This document shows, one piece after another, positions 57,046 through 64,000 of a stretch of 64,000 nucleotides of DNA; position 1 is the stretch's first letter; every line of letters begins with the position of its first letter. The stretch spans positions 5,890,001 to 5,954,000 of the forward strand of contig NZ_JAOQNK010000001.1 in the NCBI RefSeq assembly GCF_025961315.1, given 5' to 3'. The notes under the pieces are model-generated. The model did no database searches. It was not told where the DNA came from and worked only from the letters and a program-made list of their open reading frames with translations. Origin of the DNA: Sphingobacterium kitahiroshimense (GTDB lineage Bacteria; Bacteroidota; Bacteroidia; Sphingobacteriales; Sphingobacteriaceae). The translations under genes and the position numbers were made by a program.

Positions 57046-57585
57046 TTAGCCAATCTTAATGACTCGATTTTCAACATAATCCTTCATCATTTCACCTGGT
57101 TTCTTTCCGACTGCTTTTTCGATAAGTAAGAACTCGAAAGGTTCTGGTGCACCAGTTTTGTAATAGATGTCTTTTAATCGCTTTTCTTCGATCCCAGTCT
57201 TTTGCTGGATGATGTCAAAGGAGTTTTTACCACCGACATATTCAATGGTGTCCGAATCGAAGTTTTCCTTCATATATAATCCGAACTTATTTATACTTTT
57301 CTTTTCCTTTGTATCGATTTTAACTTTTTTCAGATTAAATTTTCTGTGGGGATAAATATAGTCTCTTGCATTTTCTATAGTATCGCCAGAGTTCACAGCA
57401 ATAAGATAGAATGATGTCAGAGAAACACCTTGACGATTATTATTTAGAATCTTGCTGATTTCTCCTTTTGAAATATTAACCTTTTTTGCAAAATTTTCGT
57501 GAGTTAATCCTAATAGAGATATTCTTGAAAGCAAATATGCCTTAAAGTTTTTTAAATCTTGTTTAAGTAATTCAATAGCATCCAT
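57046..57585 (-). CDS. XRE-type helix-turn-helix regulator
   Basis: A 179-residue protein. Residues about 18-70 form an XRE-type helix-turn-helix (LLGLTHENFAKKVNISKGEI, SKILNNNRQGVSLTSFYLIA). The C-terminal half has a second small motif (IIQQKTGIEEKRLKDIYYKT) that may be another helix-turn-helix. It lies upstream of the DUF3696 ATPase on the same strand and could be its regulator. It marks the right border of the island. Confidence 0.75.
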   Translation of the reverse strand: MDAIELLKQDLKNFKAYLLSRISLLGLTHENFAKKVNISKGEISKILNNNRQGVSLTSFYLIAVNSGDTIENARDYIYPHRKFNLKKVKIDTKEKKSINKFGLYMKENFDSDTIEYVGGKNSFDIIQQKTGIEEKRLKDIYYKTGAPEPFEFLLIEKAVGKKPGEMMKDYVENRVIKIG

Positions 57586-57665
57586 AATTTCTAACCATTG
57601 GTTTCCATAAATTATATTTGTTTTTACAGAAACTATTTTATATATTTGTCTAAGCGATTATACAA

Positions 57666-57917
57666 TAGGGCATAGCCCTAATTGAACGATGTTTTCTCGG
57701 CCCGTAAAGAGCTAAAATACCACCGAGAGCACCGTGTAGATCGCTCCGTGCTTTAATGAAAAAGTTTTGTACTTTTACCATATAGCATTGGGGCGGCTCA
57801 CGTCAATGCTTTAGATGGGTCCTTCAGGAATCTCGCGAAGATTTAGAAGTGACAAGGGCTTAGCTCGCCTTCGGGTCTAAAGTGTGATGCCGTCCCTTGC
57901 TTTTTCCAAAGAGGGAC
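57666..57917. ncRNA. Candidate structured RNA: tandem hairpins
   Basis: Seven short local inverted repeats follow each other: TAGGGC/GCCCTA (57666-57680), TCTCGG/CCGAGA (57695-57728), AGCAC/GTGCT (57728-57752), AAAAGT/ACTTTT (57760-57776), AGCATTG/CAATGCT (57784-57810), TTTAGA/TCTAAA (57842-57881) and GTCCCT/AGGGAC (57892-57917). The stretch is more GC-rich than its surroundings and has no good reading frame. A structured RNA, or the remnant of a mobilisation or transfer origin, would both fit. The strand is not known and no family is recognised. Confidence 0.4.
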
Positions 57918-58550
57918 AAATTTGCTCGAGATTGACATTGTTTGCATAACTCTAAAAATTATGAAACGATTCAAAACCACTCACAGAACCAACACAAACC
58001 TGATCAAGGATCAGAGTCATCGGTTCGCACATTTCAGTTTAATAAAGAACATATCCTGTGCGCCAGAATAGGGCGTTTAGTAAAACATAACTATAAATAG
58101 GATAGGGGAAGTTTGTTCCAAATCTAAAAGGCGCATTTTAGTAAAAGCGTGGTTTGCTGACCATACTTAATATTAAAAATAACGTACTAATAAGGTTAAA
58201 ACTAGCTTGTTCCCATACTATGATGGCTTATGTTACCGACTTTCATTTTGATATACAATTGCTTGTATATGCTAAATTGGATCGGATTTTAGACTTCGTA
58301 ACCTAAAATTACACTTTTCTAGTCATAAAGCAAATTATTGTCATCAAGTTTTATTGAATTACATCAATAAGTGAAAGTCGGTTCTTGTTCTTTTACCCAA
58401 ATAATGCAATAATGAAGACCATTATATAACCAATTGACGCAGACGTAAAATTGCATTTTCTTGATTTAATATTTTTTTAACTGGTTTCCTTACGGCGCGA
58501 GCCATGTCCAAAAAGTAAAGTTTTAAGGGAGCCAATTTAAACTAAAAACA
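57918..58550. other. Gene-free spacer with a 148-bp segment bounded by inverted repeats
   Basis: No gene was found. A perfect 11-bp inverted repeat ACCGACTTTCA / TGAAAGTCGGT at 58235-58245 and 58372-58382 bounds 126 bp, inside which ATATACAA / TTGTATAT form another dyad. It may be a small MITE-like element. No clear target duplication was seen. Confidence 0.45.
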
Positions 58551-59243
58551 ATGCAAAATACTTGCTATTGGGAGAGCTATGCGCTAACCCTAAGAGAGGA
58601 AATGTCTTCTTATCTGCGTGAAAATCGTGTTCCAGTTATTAAAAAACGAACTATGATCACTCTTTTACCCGAACGATTCTTTAAAAATGTGTTGTTACCA
58701 ATTTCCGAAAGCTCGACGCAATCGGCGATAAAGTATGTCAAGAAGGAACGGCCAGCACAGCGTTATTACTCGCTCATGATCCGCCTGTTAGAGCCTTCCG
58801 ATTCTTTCAGTATGGTTGTTCGTAATGACAATACCGATGTACTGCGGATCTCACTGATCAATATGACTGTCTTTGAGATTTATCTCTTTGCTCTGGGACT
58901 GCCTGCTAATTTTCCGACTAACCAAATACTGGTGTTAGGAGAGCATAAGGAGCGGTTTATACCAATAAAGAAAGGAGAGTGTATCTCTTCATATTGCTAT
59001 GAACTGGCGGTACCAGCACGGACAGAAAGGGAAGAGTACCGGCAACGGATAATGAACGATCTCAATAAGCACTTTGGAATAGAAGTGACCTTAGAAAGAT
59101 TGACCATTGTAAAAGATAGTCGCAAGGTATTGAGCATAGCAGGAGAGTTTGTCGAGTTGATCTGGGAGGAACAGCTTATGATGATCATTAAAGCCAAAAG
59201 AACGGTAAAAGAAAACCAAGAATTAATCTTAGAAAAGTATTAG
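58551..59243 (+). CDS. Unknown 230-residue protein
   Basis: A soluble protein without signal peptide or membrane segment. Recognisable features are a basic N-terminal part (KKRTMITLLPERFFKN), a central hydrophobic core (ISLINMTVFEIYLFALGLPA) and a charged C-terminal tail. I do not recognise the family. The gene lies before a strong hairpin and the array-bearing leader of the third SusC gene; a role in controlling that receptor is possible but not shown. Confidence 0.65.
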   Translation: MQNTCYWESYALTLREEMSSYLRENRVPVIKKRTMITLLPERFFKNVLLPISESSTQSAIKYVKKERPAQRYYSLMIRLLEPSDSFSMVVRNDNTDVLRISLINMTVFEIYLFALGLPANFPTNQILVLGEHKERFIPIKKGECISSYCYELAVPARTEREEYRQRIMNDLNKHFGIEVTLERLTIVKDSRKVLSIAGEFVELIWEEQLMMIIKAKRTVKENQELILEKY

Positions 59244-59274
59244 TAAAGTTTCACTACCTGTGATCTCCGGATGC

Positions 59275-59314
59275 TGCCGAGGGAAAAAGCTTCATGATGA
59301 AGCCTCCCTCGGCA
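59275..59314 (+). terminator. Strong hairpin between the 230-residue gene and the receptor leader
   Basis: TGCCGAGGG / CCCTCGGCA encloses GCTTCAT / ATGAAGC, a nearly continuous 16-bp stem. There is no T run afterwards, so it may act as an attenuator or a processing site. The longest ORF start upstream of the receptor (ATG 59294) lies inside this hairpin. Confidence 0.65.
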
Positions 59315-59542
59315 ATAAAAGGAGCAGGGAAGCTTTATGTCCAAAAAATTAAAATAATGAACATAAACATACAATATATAGTCAAGTTCTGGGATTATCT
59401 CCGGAAACTATTTAAGCCTGAAAGGGAAGGTGTGCTATTGAGCAGAGGGCACAGGATATTACCTGAACTTTCTGTCGCTAAAAATGTGTTTAAAAATAAT
59501 ATTGCACATACAACTAATGTTGATTTAATCAGTCAATATTCC

Positions 59543-59753
59543 TTCGATGAAGGTTCGACAAACGTTTGGGATAACCTTGGGACTGGTTCGAGACTGATTC
59601 GGAAATCCTTCGGCAGTTCTTCGACTGCTGTTCGGCAATTTCCCGAAGGCCAGTCGAAGCGCAGTCGAACAGCACCCGAACAAGACTCGAAGGAGTGTCG
59701 AACACGTCTCGAAGCGGAGTCGAACAACACTCGAACAGGTGTCAAACAAAAGG
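59543..59753. repeat. Array A: 11-bp-phased TTCG units switching to CGAA units at a dyad
   Basis: TTCG or a one- or two-base variant begins at 59543, 59554, 59565, 59576, 59587, 59598, 59609, 59620 and 59631, exactly 11 bp apart. CGAA then begins at 59644 and every 11 bp up to 59732, with CAAA at 59743. Every TTCG has a CGAA partner placed symmetrically about 59639. The 7 bases between words vary and are mostly not complementary between arms. No protein-level repeat results, since 11 is not a multiple of 3. This points to a constraint on the DNA or RNA, not the peptide. Confidence 0.85.
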
Positions 59754-59822
59754 AACTCAAGCTAGAAATTTCTGATTTTTTCCTGACCAACTTAACACCA
59801 ACTTCTAAGTTTCTGCCACTGG

Positions 59823-59885
59823 GCTTCGACTTGGCATCGGGATTTCATCGGCTACAGTGCATGAAAAGTCGAAGGATAGTCAAGC
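59823..59885. repeat. Array E (weak): CWTCG/CGAAG units on an 11-bp phase
   Basis: CTTCG, CATCG and CATCG start at 59824, 59835 and 59846; CGAAG at 59870 and CAAGC at 59881 mirror the latter two about 59860. ACTT words at 59790 and 59801 keep the phase. It looks like a decayed or shorter array and could be partly chance. Confidence 0.4.
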
Positions 59886-59988
59886 AAAACCTGAGTGGAA
59901 GTAGAAAAAGAGGTGAAAAAAGGAAGGAGAAAGTTAGTAAAAGTTTACTGGATGTGGCAAACAGTAAATTGAGGTATTTTCTGAAAGG

Positions 59989-60017
59989 TACCCGCTATAT
60001 ACCTGCTTTTAACCCGC
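59989..60017 (+). repeat. Array F (short): three TACCYGC units at 11-bp spacing
   Basis: TACCCGC at 59989, TACCTGC at 60000 and AACCCGC at 60011 are spaced 11 bp. A mirrored GAGGTA lies at 59971-59976, but further units cannot be made out. Confidence 0.4.
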
Positions 60018-60047
60018 TTCGGGCCTTGTTTTACCTCCGGTCGTCGT

Positions 60048-60136
60048 TGCACCGTATGTGCACCGTAACTCTCCCGTCCCTGCACCAGGAAAAGGGCGGT
60101 ACAACTGCGGTGCAAGTGTGGTGCAGTTACGGAGAA
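60048..60136. repeat. Array B: 11-bp-phased TGCACC units switching to GGTGCA units
   Basis: TGCACC begins at 60048, 60059 and 60081, with TCTCCC at 60070; GGTGCA begins at 60109 and 60120, with GGTACA at 60098 and GGAGAA at 60131. All eight are 11 bp apart within each arm and mirror about 60092. The first two left units are TGCACCGTA. Confidence 0.75.
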
Positions 60137-60249
60137 AACTACTACAAGGTTAAAAGAAGGTTAAAAGAAAGTCCAAATAAGATCCGAATCAGTGGCTTTG
60201 CTTTTTTTATGATTTTCATGAAGAATGTACTTGCTAAAATGGTTCTTGA

Positions 60250-60370
60250 TGTACGGTCAGTGTACGGTTTATTCACCAATGCCCTACTGAAAAGGCACCA
60301 AAAAGGTACTGGGAATGTACTGGAGAGCTACCAAAGAGCCACTGGTAATAGTAGCTTAGCAGTGCTACGA
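60250..60370. repeat. Array C: nine 11-bp units with invariant YAC at one phase
   Basis: Nine consecutive 11-bp units from 60250 to 60348 carry Y-A-C-N-R at positions 3-7 in all nine (GTACG, GTACG, TCACCA, CTACTG, GCACCA, GTACTG, GTACTG, CTACCA, CCACTG). Two units follow at 60349 and 60360 with the reverse-complement pattern YNGTR, mirrored about 60346.5. The right arm is short or decayed. Confidence 0.65.
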
Positions 60371-60410
60371 CTGGCTTGTGCTAGGCAAGTATGGCAATTT
60401 AGTTTTCCAT

Positions 60411-60544
60411 GTGTTGCCCAAGCGTCCGTAATGCGTATGCTAAGTACTAGTAATGCATGGATAGTGCGTAAAACGGTACCCGTTTACGCACTACTAACGC
60501 ACTATCAACGCTTTATCTATGCTTCATCCATACTTGATCCCTAC
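60411..60544. repeat. Array D: 11-bp-phased GCGT units switching to ACGC units
   Basis: GTGT, GCGT, GCGT, GTAC, GCAT and GCGT begin at 60411, 60422, 60433, 60444, 60455 and 60466. ACGC, ACGC, ACGC, ATGC, ATAC and CTAC begin at 60486, 60497, 60508, 60519, 60530 and 60541. All mirror about 60477.5. The core TAGTGCGTAAA / TTTACGCACTA is a near-perfect palindrome, and ATC recurs at one phase in the right-arm units. Confidence 0.75.
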
Positions 60545-60700
60545 ACGGAAAGTGCATTATCTAAAATAAGAGGTTTTAAGCGATTCAATTTCTTTCGTCA
60601 GGCATCTGAGTGGTTTCGTATTAATAATCTGTCTAATCGCTTAAAATGCTTTTCAAATCAAAAGCAAGGAGGTGTTAGAGATGATGTGAATGAGAGTTTT

Positions 60701-63700
60701 ATGAGTCGATTTGGAAAATCAGTGTTTTCAGCAGTATTGATCTTAATGTTGATGATGGGGTTCGGATCGGTATCCGCACAAGCTCAGAGTAAGCAAAGTT
60801 ATGTGTTGCAGGGGACAGTTATTTCTGCTGTAGATAAGAAGCCATTACAGGCTGTATCCGTGCGTATTGAAGCGAATAATATGAAGACATCGACCAAGAA
60901 AGATGGCTCTTTTAGCATCGCTATATCCCAGCGTACGGGCAAAGTGAAGTTCACCTCTGTCGGCTATAAACCCCTAGAGTTGGATTATACTTCAGGCGTA
61001 TCATTGCATGTGCAACTATATGCTAGTGAAAATCAGCTTGACGAAGTAGAAGTTGTGAGTACGGGGTTTCAGAAAATCCCGAAAGAGCGGGCAACTGGGA
61101 GCTTTGAATTTGTGGATAATAAATTACTGAATAAACGGGTAGGACCAAACATTATTGACAGATTGGAGAATGCTAGTGTCAGTACTATGTTTTCGAAGGA
61201 TGGACAATTCACGGATCGCTTCAGGTACGTTGATGTTCCGCAGTATCAATTCAATATTCGTGGAAATACCAAAATGTCTGGTAAAGCAGGAATGACAATT
61301 GTTTTAGACAATATCGTTTATGAGGGTGATCCACGCAATATAAATCCTAACGACATTGAAAGTGTTACCATTTTGAAAGACGCGGTTGCTGCATCGATAT
61401 GGGGTACTAGCGCCGGAGAGGGTGTTATTGTACTTACTAGTAAGAAAGGTAAATATAATGCGCCATTCTCACTCACCGTTAATTCTAACTTTACAATCGT
61501 CGATAAACCCGATATTTATGCTTTACCCTTTTTGAATAGCAGTGACTTTATCGATTATGAGACCTTTCTTTTTGACAAAGGATTTTATGATTATAAATTG
61601 GCAGATATCTATAGTTATCCTACGCTGAGTCCAGTAGTTGAATTGTTGGATGCTGTACGAAAAAAGCAAATAACACAACAGGAAGCAGATCAACAGATCA
61701 GTAAATATAGAGGTTATGATGTAAGAGATGATTATCATAAATATGTATATCGGAAAGAGTTTAGTCAACAATACGCCCTAAACTTATCGGGTGGTGATAA
61801 AGCGGTAGCTTATTCTTTATCATTTGGACATGACAATAACAAGGGCCGTTTTGAAGTTTCATCATTTAAGCGAAATACACTTCGATCTTCTCTTAAAGTA
61901 AAACCTATTAAAAATGTAGAAGTAACTGCTGATATTAATTACTCCGATATAAAATCAAATGACTATAGCTTAAATCAACCGATAGCATATCAAACTTTAG
62001 ATGCTGGTGGTGGAGGAGGAACATGGCCATATCTGAGATTGGTGGACAATGATGGAAACCCGAGAGCTATTGAATTAGCGACGTATAAAAATATCTATAG
62101 AGATACTGCAGGTAATGGTAAGCTGCTCGATTGGAGCTATAATCCTATCAAAGAGCAATATGATAATTCGAGTATAGGTGATGCAAAAGATTTAGCTATA
62201 AATCTCTCACTTCGCTATAAATTGTTCTCAAAAATAAATTTGGAGATCCTGTATGCACATCAGTCTATTCAAAATGATATTTCGGATTGGATGGGTACAG
62301 GTTCTTATGCAATGAGGAATATGATTAATCTCTATAGTCAATGGGATGACGAGCAGATAATAAATAGACCTATACCTGTGGGAGATCGGTTGTATAATAT
62401 CATGGATAGAACAAACAGTCAAACAGGTCGTTTTCAGGGAGATTATTCATTTTTATCCAAAAATGAGCTTCATAAAATTGATTTGATGGTAGGAGCTGAG
62501 GTAAGGCAAAGACGGTATACTCGCAATTCATTTGTAATGTATGGTTATAACAAAGAGAATCTGAGCCATATTCCAGTGGATCATGTTAGTATTAACCCTA
62601 TTCTTAATCAAAAATATGGTGGTAAAGCAATTGAGGATCTGATTCTGCCAGAACTTCAGGTAAATAGGTATGTTTCATTTTATGGGAATATCAATTATGC
62701 TTTTCGAAAACGCTACGTTTTATCAGGAAGTGTGAGACAAGATGCTTCCAATCTATTTGGTGTCAAGTCCAACAATAAATGGCAACCTTTGTGGTCTGCG
62801 GGAGGGGCATGGTTAATTCAGGAAGAGCCGTTTTATGATATAAACTGGTTATCACAGCTTAAATTAAGAGCAACCTTTGGTTTTACAGGTAGAGCTAACG
62901 CCAGTAGCAGCGGTTTTCCTATTTTATACTATCGAGGTACTGACTATACTACTGGATTACCATTTGCTACAATATCCAGTCCCTCTAATCCTTCTTTACG
63001 ATGGGAGCGTATCAGTACTTTGAATTTAGCATTAGATTTTGGTGCATTTGACAATCGGATTAATGGATCAGTAGAATGGTACCAACGTAGATCTATGGAT
63101 CTTTTGACTTCAGTACCGATAGATCCTACAACTGGATATGATGCTATAATGACCAACGGGGGCGAGTTGGATGCTAAGGGATTCGAATTAACCTTGAATA
63201 GTACTAATCTGAAAATAGGAAAATTTTCATGGATGAGCAATCTTTTATTAAGTCGCAATCGAACCAAGGTTGCTAAATATTATTACAAATATCCTTATCC
63301 TATTAACTATAGCCAAAGTTCTGGATCCTCAAATCCGATAATGAGAGAAGGTTACGACCGCGGTACTTTATTTGCCTTTCGAACTGCAGGTTTAGATCAT
63401 GAGACAGGTGATCCAATTGGTTATGAAGACGGAGTGGAGAGTATGGATTATTTCAAAATAACGTACGGTTCGATGGATAATATTCATGCTGTTGGACCAG
63501 GTATCCCAGTAATTTATGGTTCATTGGGTAATGAATTCAATTATGGAAATCTATCCTTGAAAGTGAATTTACAGGCGAGATTGGGTTACTATTTTTTTAG
63601 AAAAAGTTTTTCTGATGTAAAGGCTGCCGAAAATCGATTGGGACATGAAGATTATAGTCGCCGTTGGCAGAAACCAGGAGATGAATTATTCACGGAGGTA

Positions 63701-63976
63701 CCTTCTATAAGGTATCCGTTGGATTCATATCGAGGTGATTTTTTTGATCGTTCTGAAGCATTGGTTGAAAAAGGAGATCATATCCGCTTACAGGATATTC
63801 ATTTGTCCTATCAATTTGGAAAAAGCAAGTACTTTAAGAGTTTTTCAATGTACGCTTTTGCGAAAAACTTAAATGTGATCATTTGGCGTGCAAATAAAAA
63901 AGGAATTGACCCTGAGTATCGGGATGCTATCCCATTACCCTTGTCTATTTCATTGGGAGTAAATATTGGAATATAG
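60701..63976 (+). CDS. SusC/RagA-family TonB-linked outer-membrane protein (third)
   Basis: A receptor of 1,091 residues if started at ATG 60701, which opens a clean signal peptide (KSVFSAVLILMLMMGFGSVS, cut near AQAQ). A carboxypeptidase-D-like domain (VLQGTVISAVDKKPLQAVSV), the DEVEVVSTGFQ segment, a plug with KAGMTIVLDNIVYEG and IWGTSAGEGVIVLTSKKG, and the barrel follow. The phrase STGFQKIPKERATGSFEF marks a subclass distinct from the two other SusC proteins here. An in-frame GTG at 60686 with AGGAGG 13 bp before it is an alternative start. The frame is open back to 59294, but that N-terminus is implausible for an exported barrel. A SusD partner would lie beyond the window. Confidence 0.85.
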   Translation: MSRFGKSVFSAVLILMLMMGFGSVSAQAQSKQSYVLQGTVISAVDKKPLQAVSVRIEANNMKTSTKKDGSFSIAISQRTGKVKFTSVGYKPLELDYTSGVSLHVQLYASENQLDEVEVVSTGFQKIPKERATGSFEFVDNKLLNKRVGPNIIDRLENASVSTMFSKDGQFTDRFRYVDVPQYQFNIRGNTKMSGKAGMTIVLDNIVYEGDPRNINPNDIESVTILKDAVAASIWGTSAGEGVIVLTSKKGKYNAPFSLTVNSNFTIVDKPDIYALPFLNSSDFIDYETFLFDKGFYDYKLADIYSYPTLSPVVELLDAVRKKQITQQEADQQISKYRGYDVRDDYHKYVYRKEFSQQYALNLSGGDKAVAYSLSFGHDNNKGRFEVSSFKRNTLRSSLKVKPIKNVEVTADINYSDIKSNDYSLNQPIAYQTLDAGGGGGTWPYLRLVDNDGNPRAIELATYKNIYRDTAGNGKLLDWSYNPIKEQYDNSSIGDAKDLAINLSLRYKLFSKINLEILYAHQSIQNDISDWMGTGSYAMRNMINLYSQWDDEQIINRPIPVGDRLYNIMDRTNSQTGRFQGDYSFLSKNELHKIDLMVGAEVRQRRYTRNSFVMYGYNKENLSHIPVDHVSINPILNQKYGGKAIEDLILPELQVNRYVSFYGNINYAFRKRYVLSGSVRQDASNLFGVKSNNKWQPLWSAGGAWLIQEEPFYDINWLSQLKLRATFGFTGRANASSSGFPILYYRGTDYTTGLPFATISSPSNPSLRWERISTLNLALDFGAFDNRINGSVEWYQRRSMDLLTSVPIDPTTGYDAIMTNGGELDAKGFELTLNSTNLKIGKFSWMSNLLLSRNRTKVAKYYYKYPYPINYSQSSGSSNPIMREGYDRGTLFAFRTAGLDHETGDPIGYEDGVESMDYFKITYGSMDNIHAVGPGIPVIYGSLGNEFNYGNLSLKVNLQARLGYYFFRKSFSDVKAAENRLGHEDYSRRWQKPGDELFTEVPSIRYPLDSYRGDFFDRSEALVEKGDHIRLQDIHLSYQFGKSKYFKSFSMYAFAKNLNVIIWRANKKGIDPEYRDAIPLPLSISLGVNIGI

Positions 63977-64000
63977 TTGAGATCAATTTATAAATAAACG

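Larger units (their letters stand above)
59356..60700 (+). other. Open 448-codon leader, in frame with the third SusC gene
   Basis: No stop codon interrupts the receptor frame from 59294 to its likely start at 60701. The ATG at 59356 opens MNINIQYIVKFWDYLRKLFK. The predicted peptide is basic, has no known domain and places the receptor signal peptide 448 residues from its N-terminus, where it could not work as a normal Sec signal. Most of the stretch is made of 11-bp-phased arrays. Either it is translated as a leader, or stop codons are absent for another reason. A perfect 12-bp inverted repeat TTTTAAGCGATT / AATCGCTTAAAA (60574-60585 and 60635-60646) lies before the receptor start. Confidence 0.5.

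Noticed and set aside
57046..57917. Retron or toxin-antitoxin unit made of the HTH gene and the hairpin region
   Set aside because: There is no reverse transcriptase, and no toxin-like gene adjoins the HTH gene.
59543..59753. A single long RNA or cruciform hairpin formed by array A
   Set aside because: Only the 4-bp words pair between the arms; most 7-bp interiors do not, so a stable continuous stem is unlikely. Protein reading of the words fits better, though this is not shown.
59525..59790. Two minus-strand frames of 74 and 85 codons across array A
   Set aside because: They exist because the CGAA/TTCG units contain no stop codons in several frames. No domain or start signal supports them.
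59543..60544. CRISPR array
   Set aside because: Units are 11 bp with only 3-6 fixed bases and they change orientation at a dyad. CRISPR repeats are longer, identical and separated by spacers of about 30 bp. No cas genes are present.
59294..60700. The leader as a genuine N-terminal part of a 1,560-residue receptor
   Set aside because: The first ATG is inside a strong hairpin, no known SusC has such an N-terminus, and the proper signal peptide starts at 60701. The open frame itself is kept as a finding.

Overview
The window looks like chromosome from a Sphingobacteriaceae member (Bacteroidota), most like Sphingobacterium or Pedobacter. This rests on three SusC-type TonB receptors (two with SusD lipoproteins directly downstream, the third cut off by the window edge), a DUF3276 PUR-domain protein, AT-rich DNA, few Shine-Dalgarno sequences, and TAnnTTTG promoter elements. 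No rRNA, tRNA or CRISPR array was found.

Layout. 0-2.6 kb: a DUF3276 gene, a decayed EamA transporter and a FadR-type GntR regulator. 2.7-11.6 kb: a sialoglycan-type locus with SusC/SusD, N-acetylneuraminate lyase, a convergent GH29 alpha-L-fucosidase and an AraC regulator. 12.2-18.8 kb: a four-gene operon of the planctomycete-cytochrome type (PSCyt1-DUF1549-DUF1553, DUF1501, exported TIM-barrel isomerase-like protein, membrane cytochrome with leucine-rich repeats). 19-36 kb: a GNAT, a second SusC/SusD pair, DUF2809, Crp/Fnr, an esterase overlapping an intact EamA transporter, a two-component system with TPR sensor, three exported proteins of unknown role and a WG/Sel1 repeat protein. 36-43 kb: a frameshifted NTF2-like gene, an AraC/monooxygenase/aldo-keto reductase cluster with an AraC-like direct-repeat site, gene debris, and two membrane genes.

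43.8-57.6 kb is a defence-type island: an RloC/PrrC-like ATPase with zinc hook and RxxxE...H motif; an operon that fits an ABC three-component conflict system (nuclease-like protein, middle component, DUF3732 ATPase); an IS21-family element; a DUF3696 ATPase with an unrecognised partner; and an HTH regulator. Cutting out the IS21 element between short direct repeats restores a 95-codon reading frame for a one-helix membrane protein, so the element appears to have broken the last gene of the three-component operon.

57.6-64 kb: a tandem-hairpin region that may be a structured RNA, a 148-bp inverted-repeat-bounded segment, an unknown 230-residue gene, and a third SusC-type receptor. The most unusual thing in the window lies in the ~1.4 kb in front of this receptor. 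There, several arrays of a short word recur every 11 bp exactly, and in each array the word switches to its reverse complement across a dyad. Each array uses a different word (TTCG/CGAA, TGCACC/GGTGCA, YACNR, GCGT/ACGC). The whole stretch is also open in the receptor's reading frame. I do not know of a described element with this layout.
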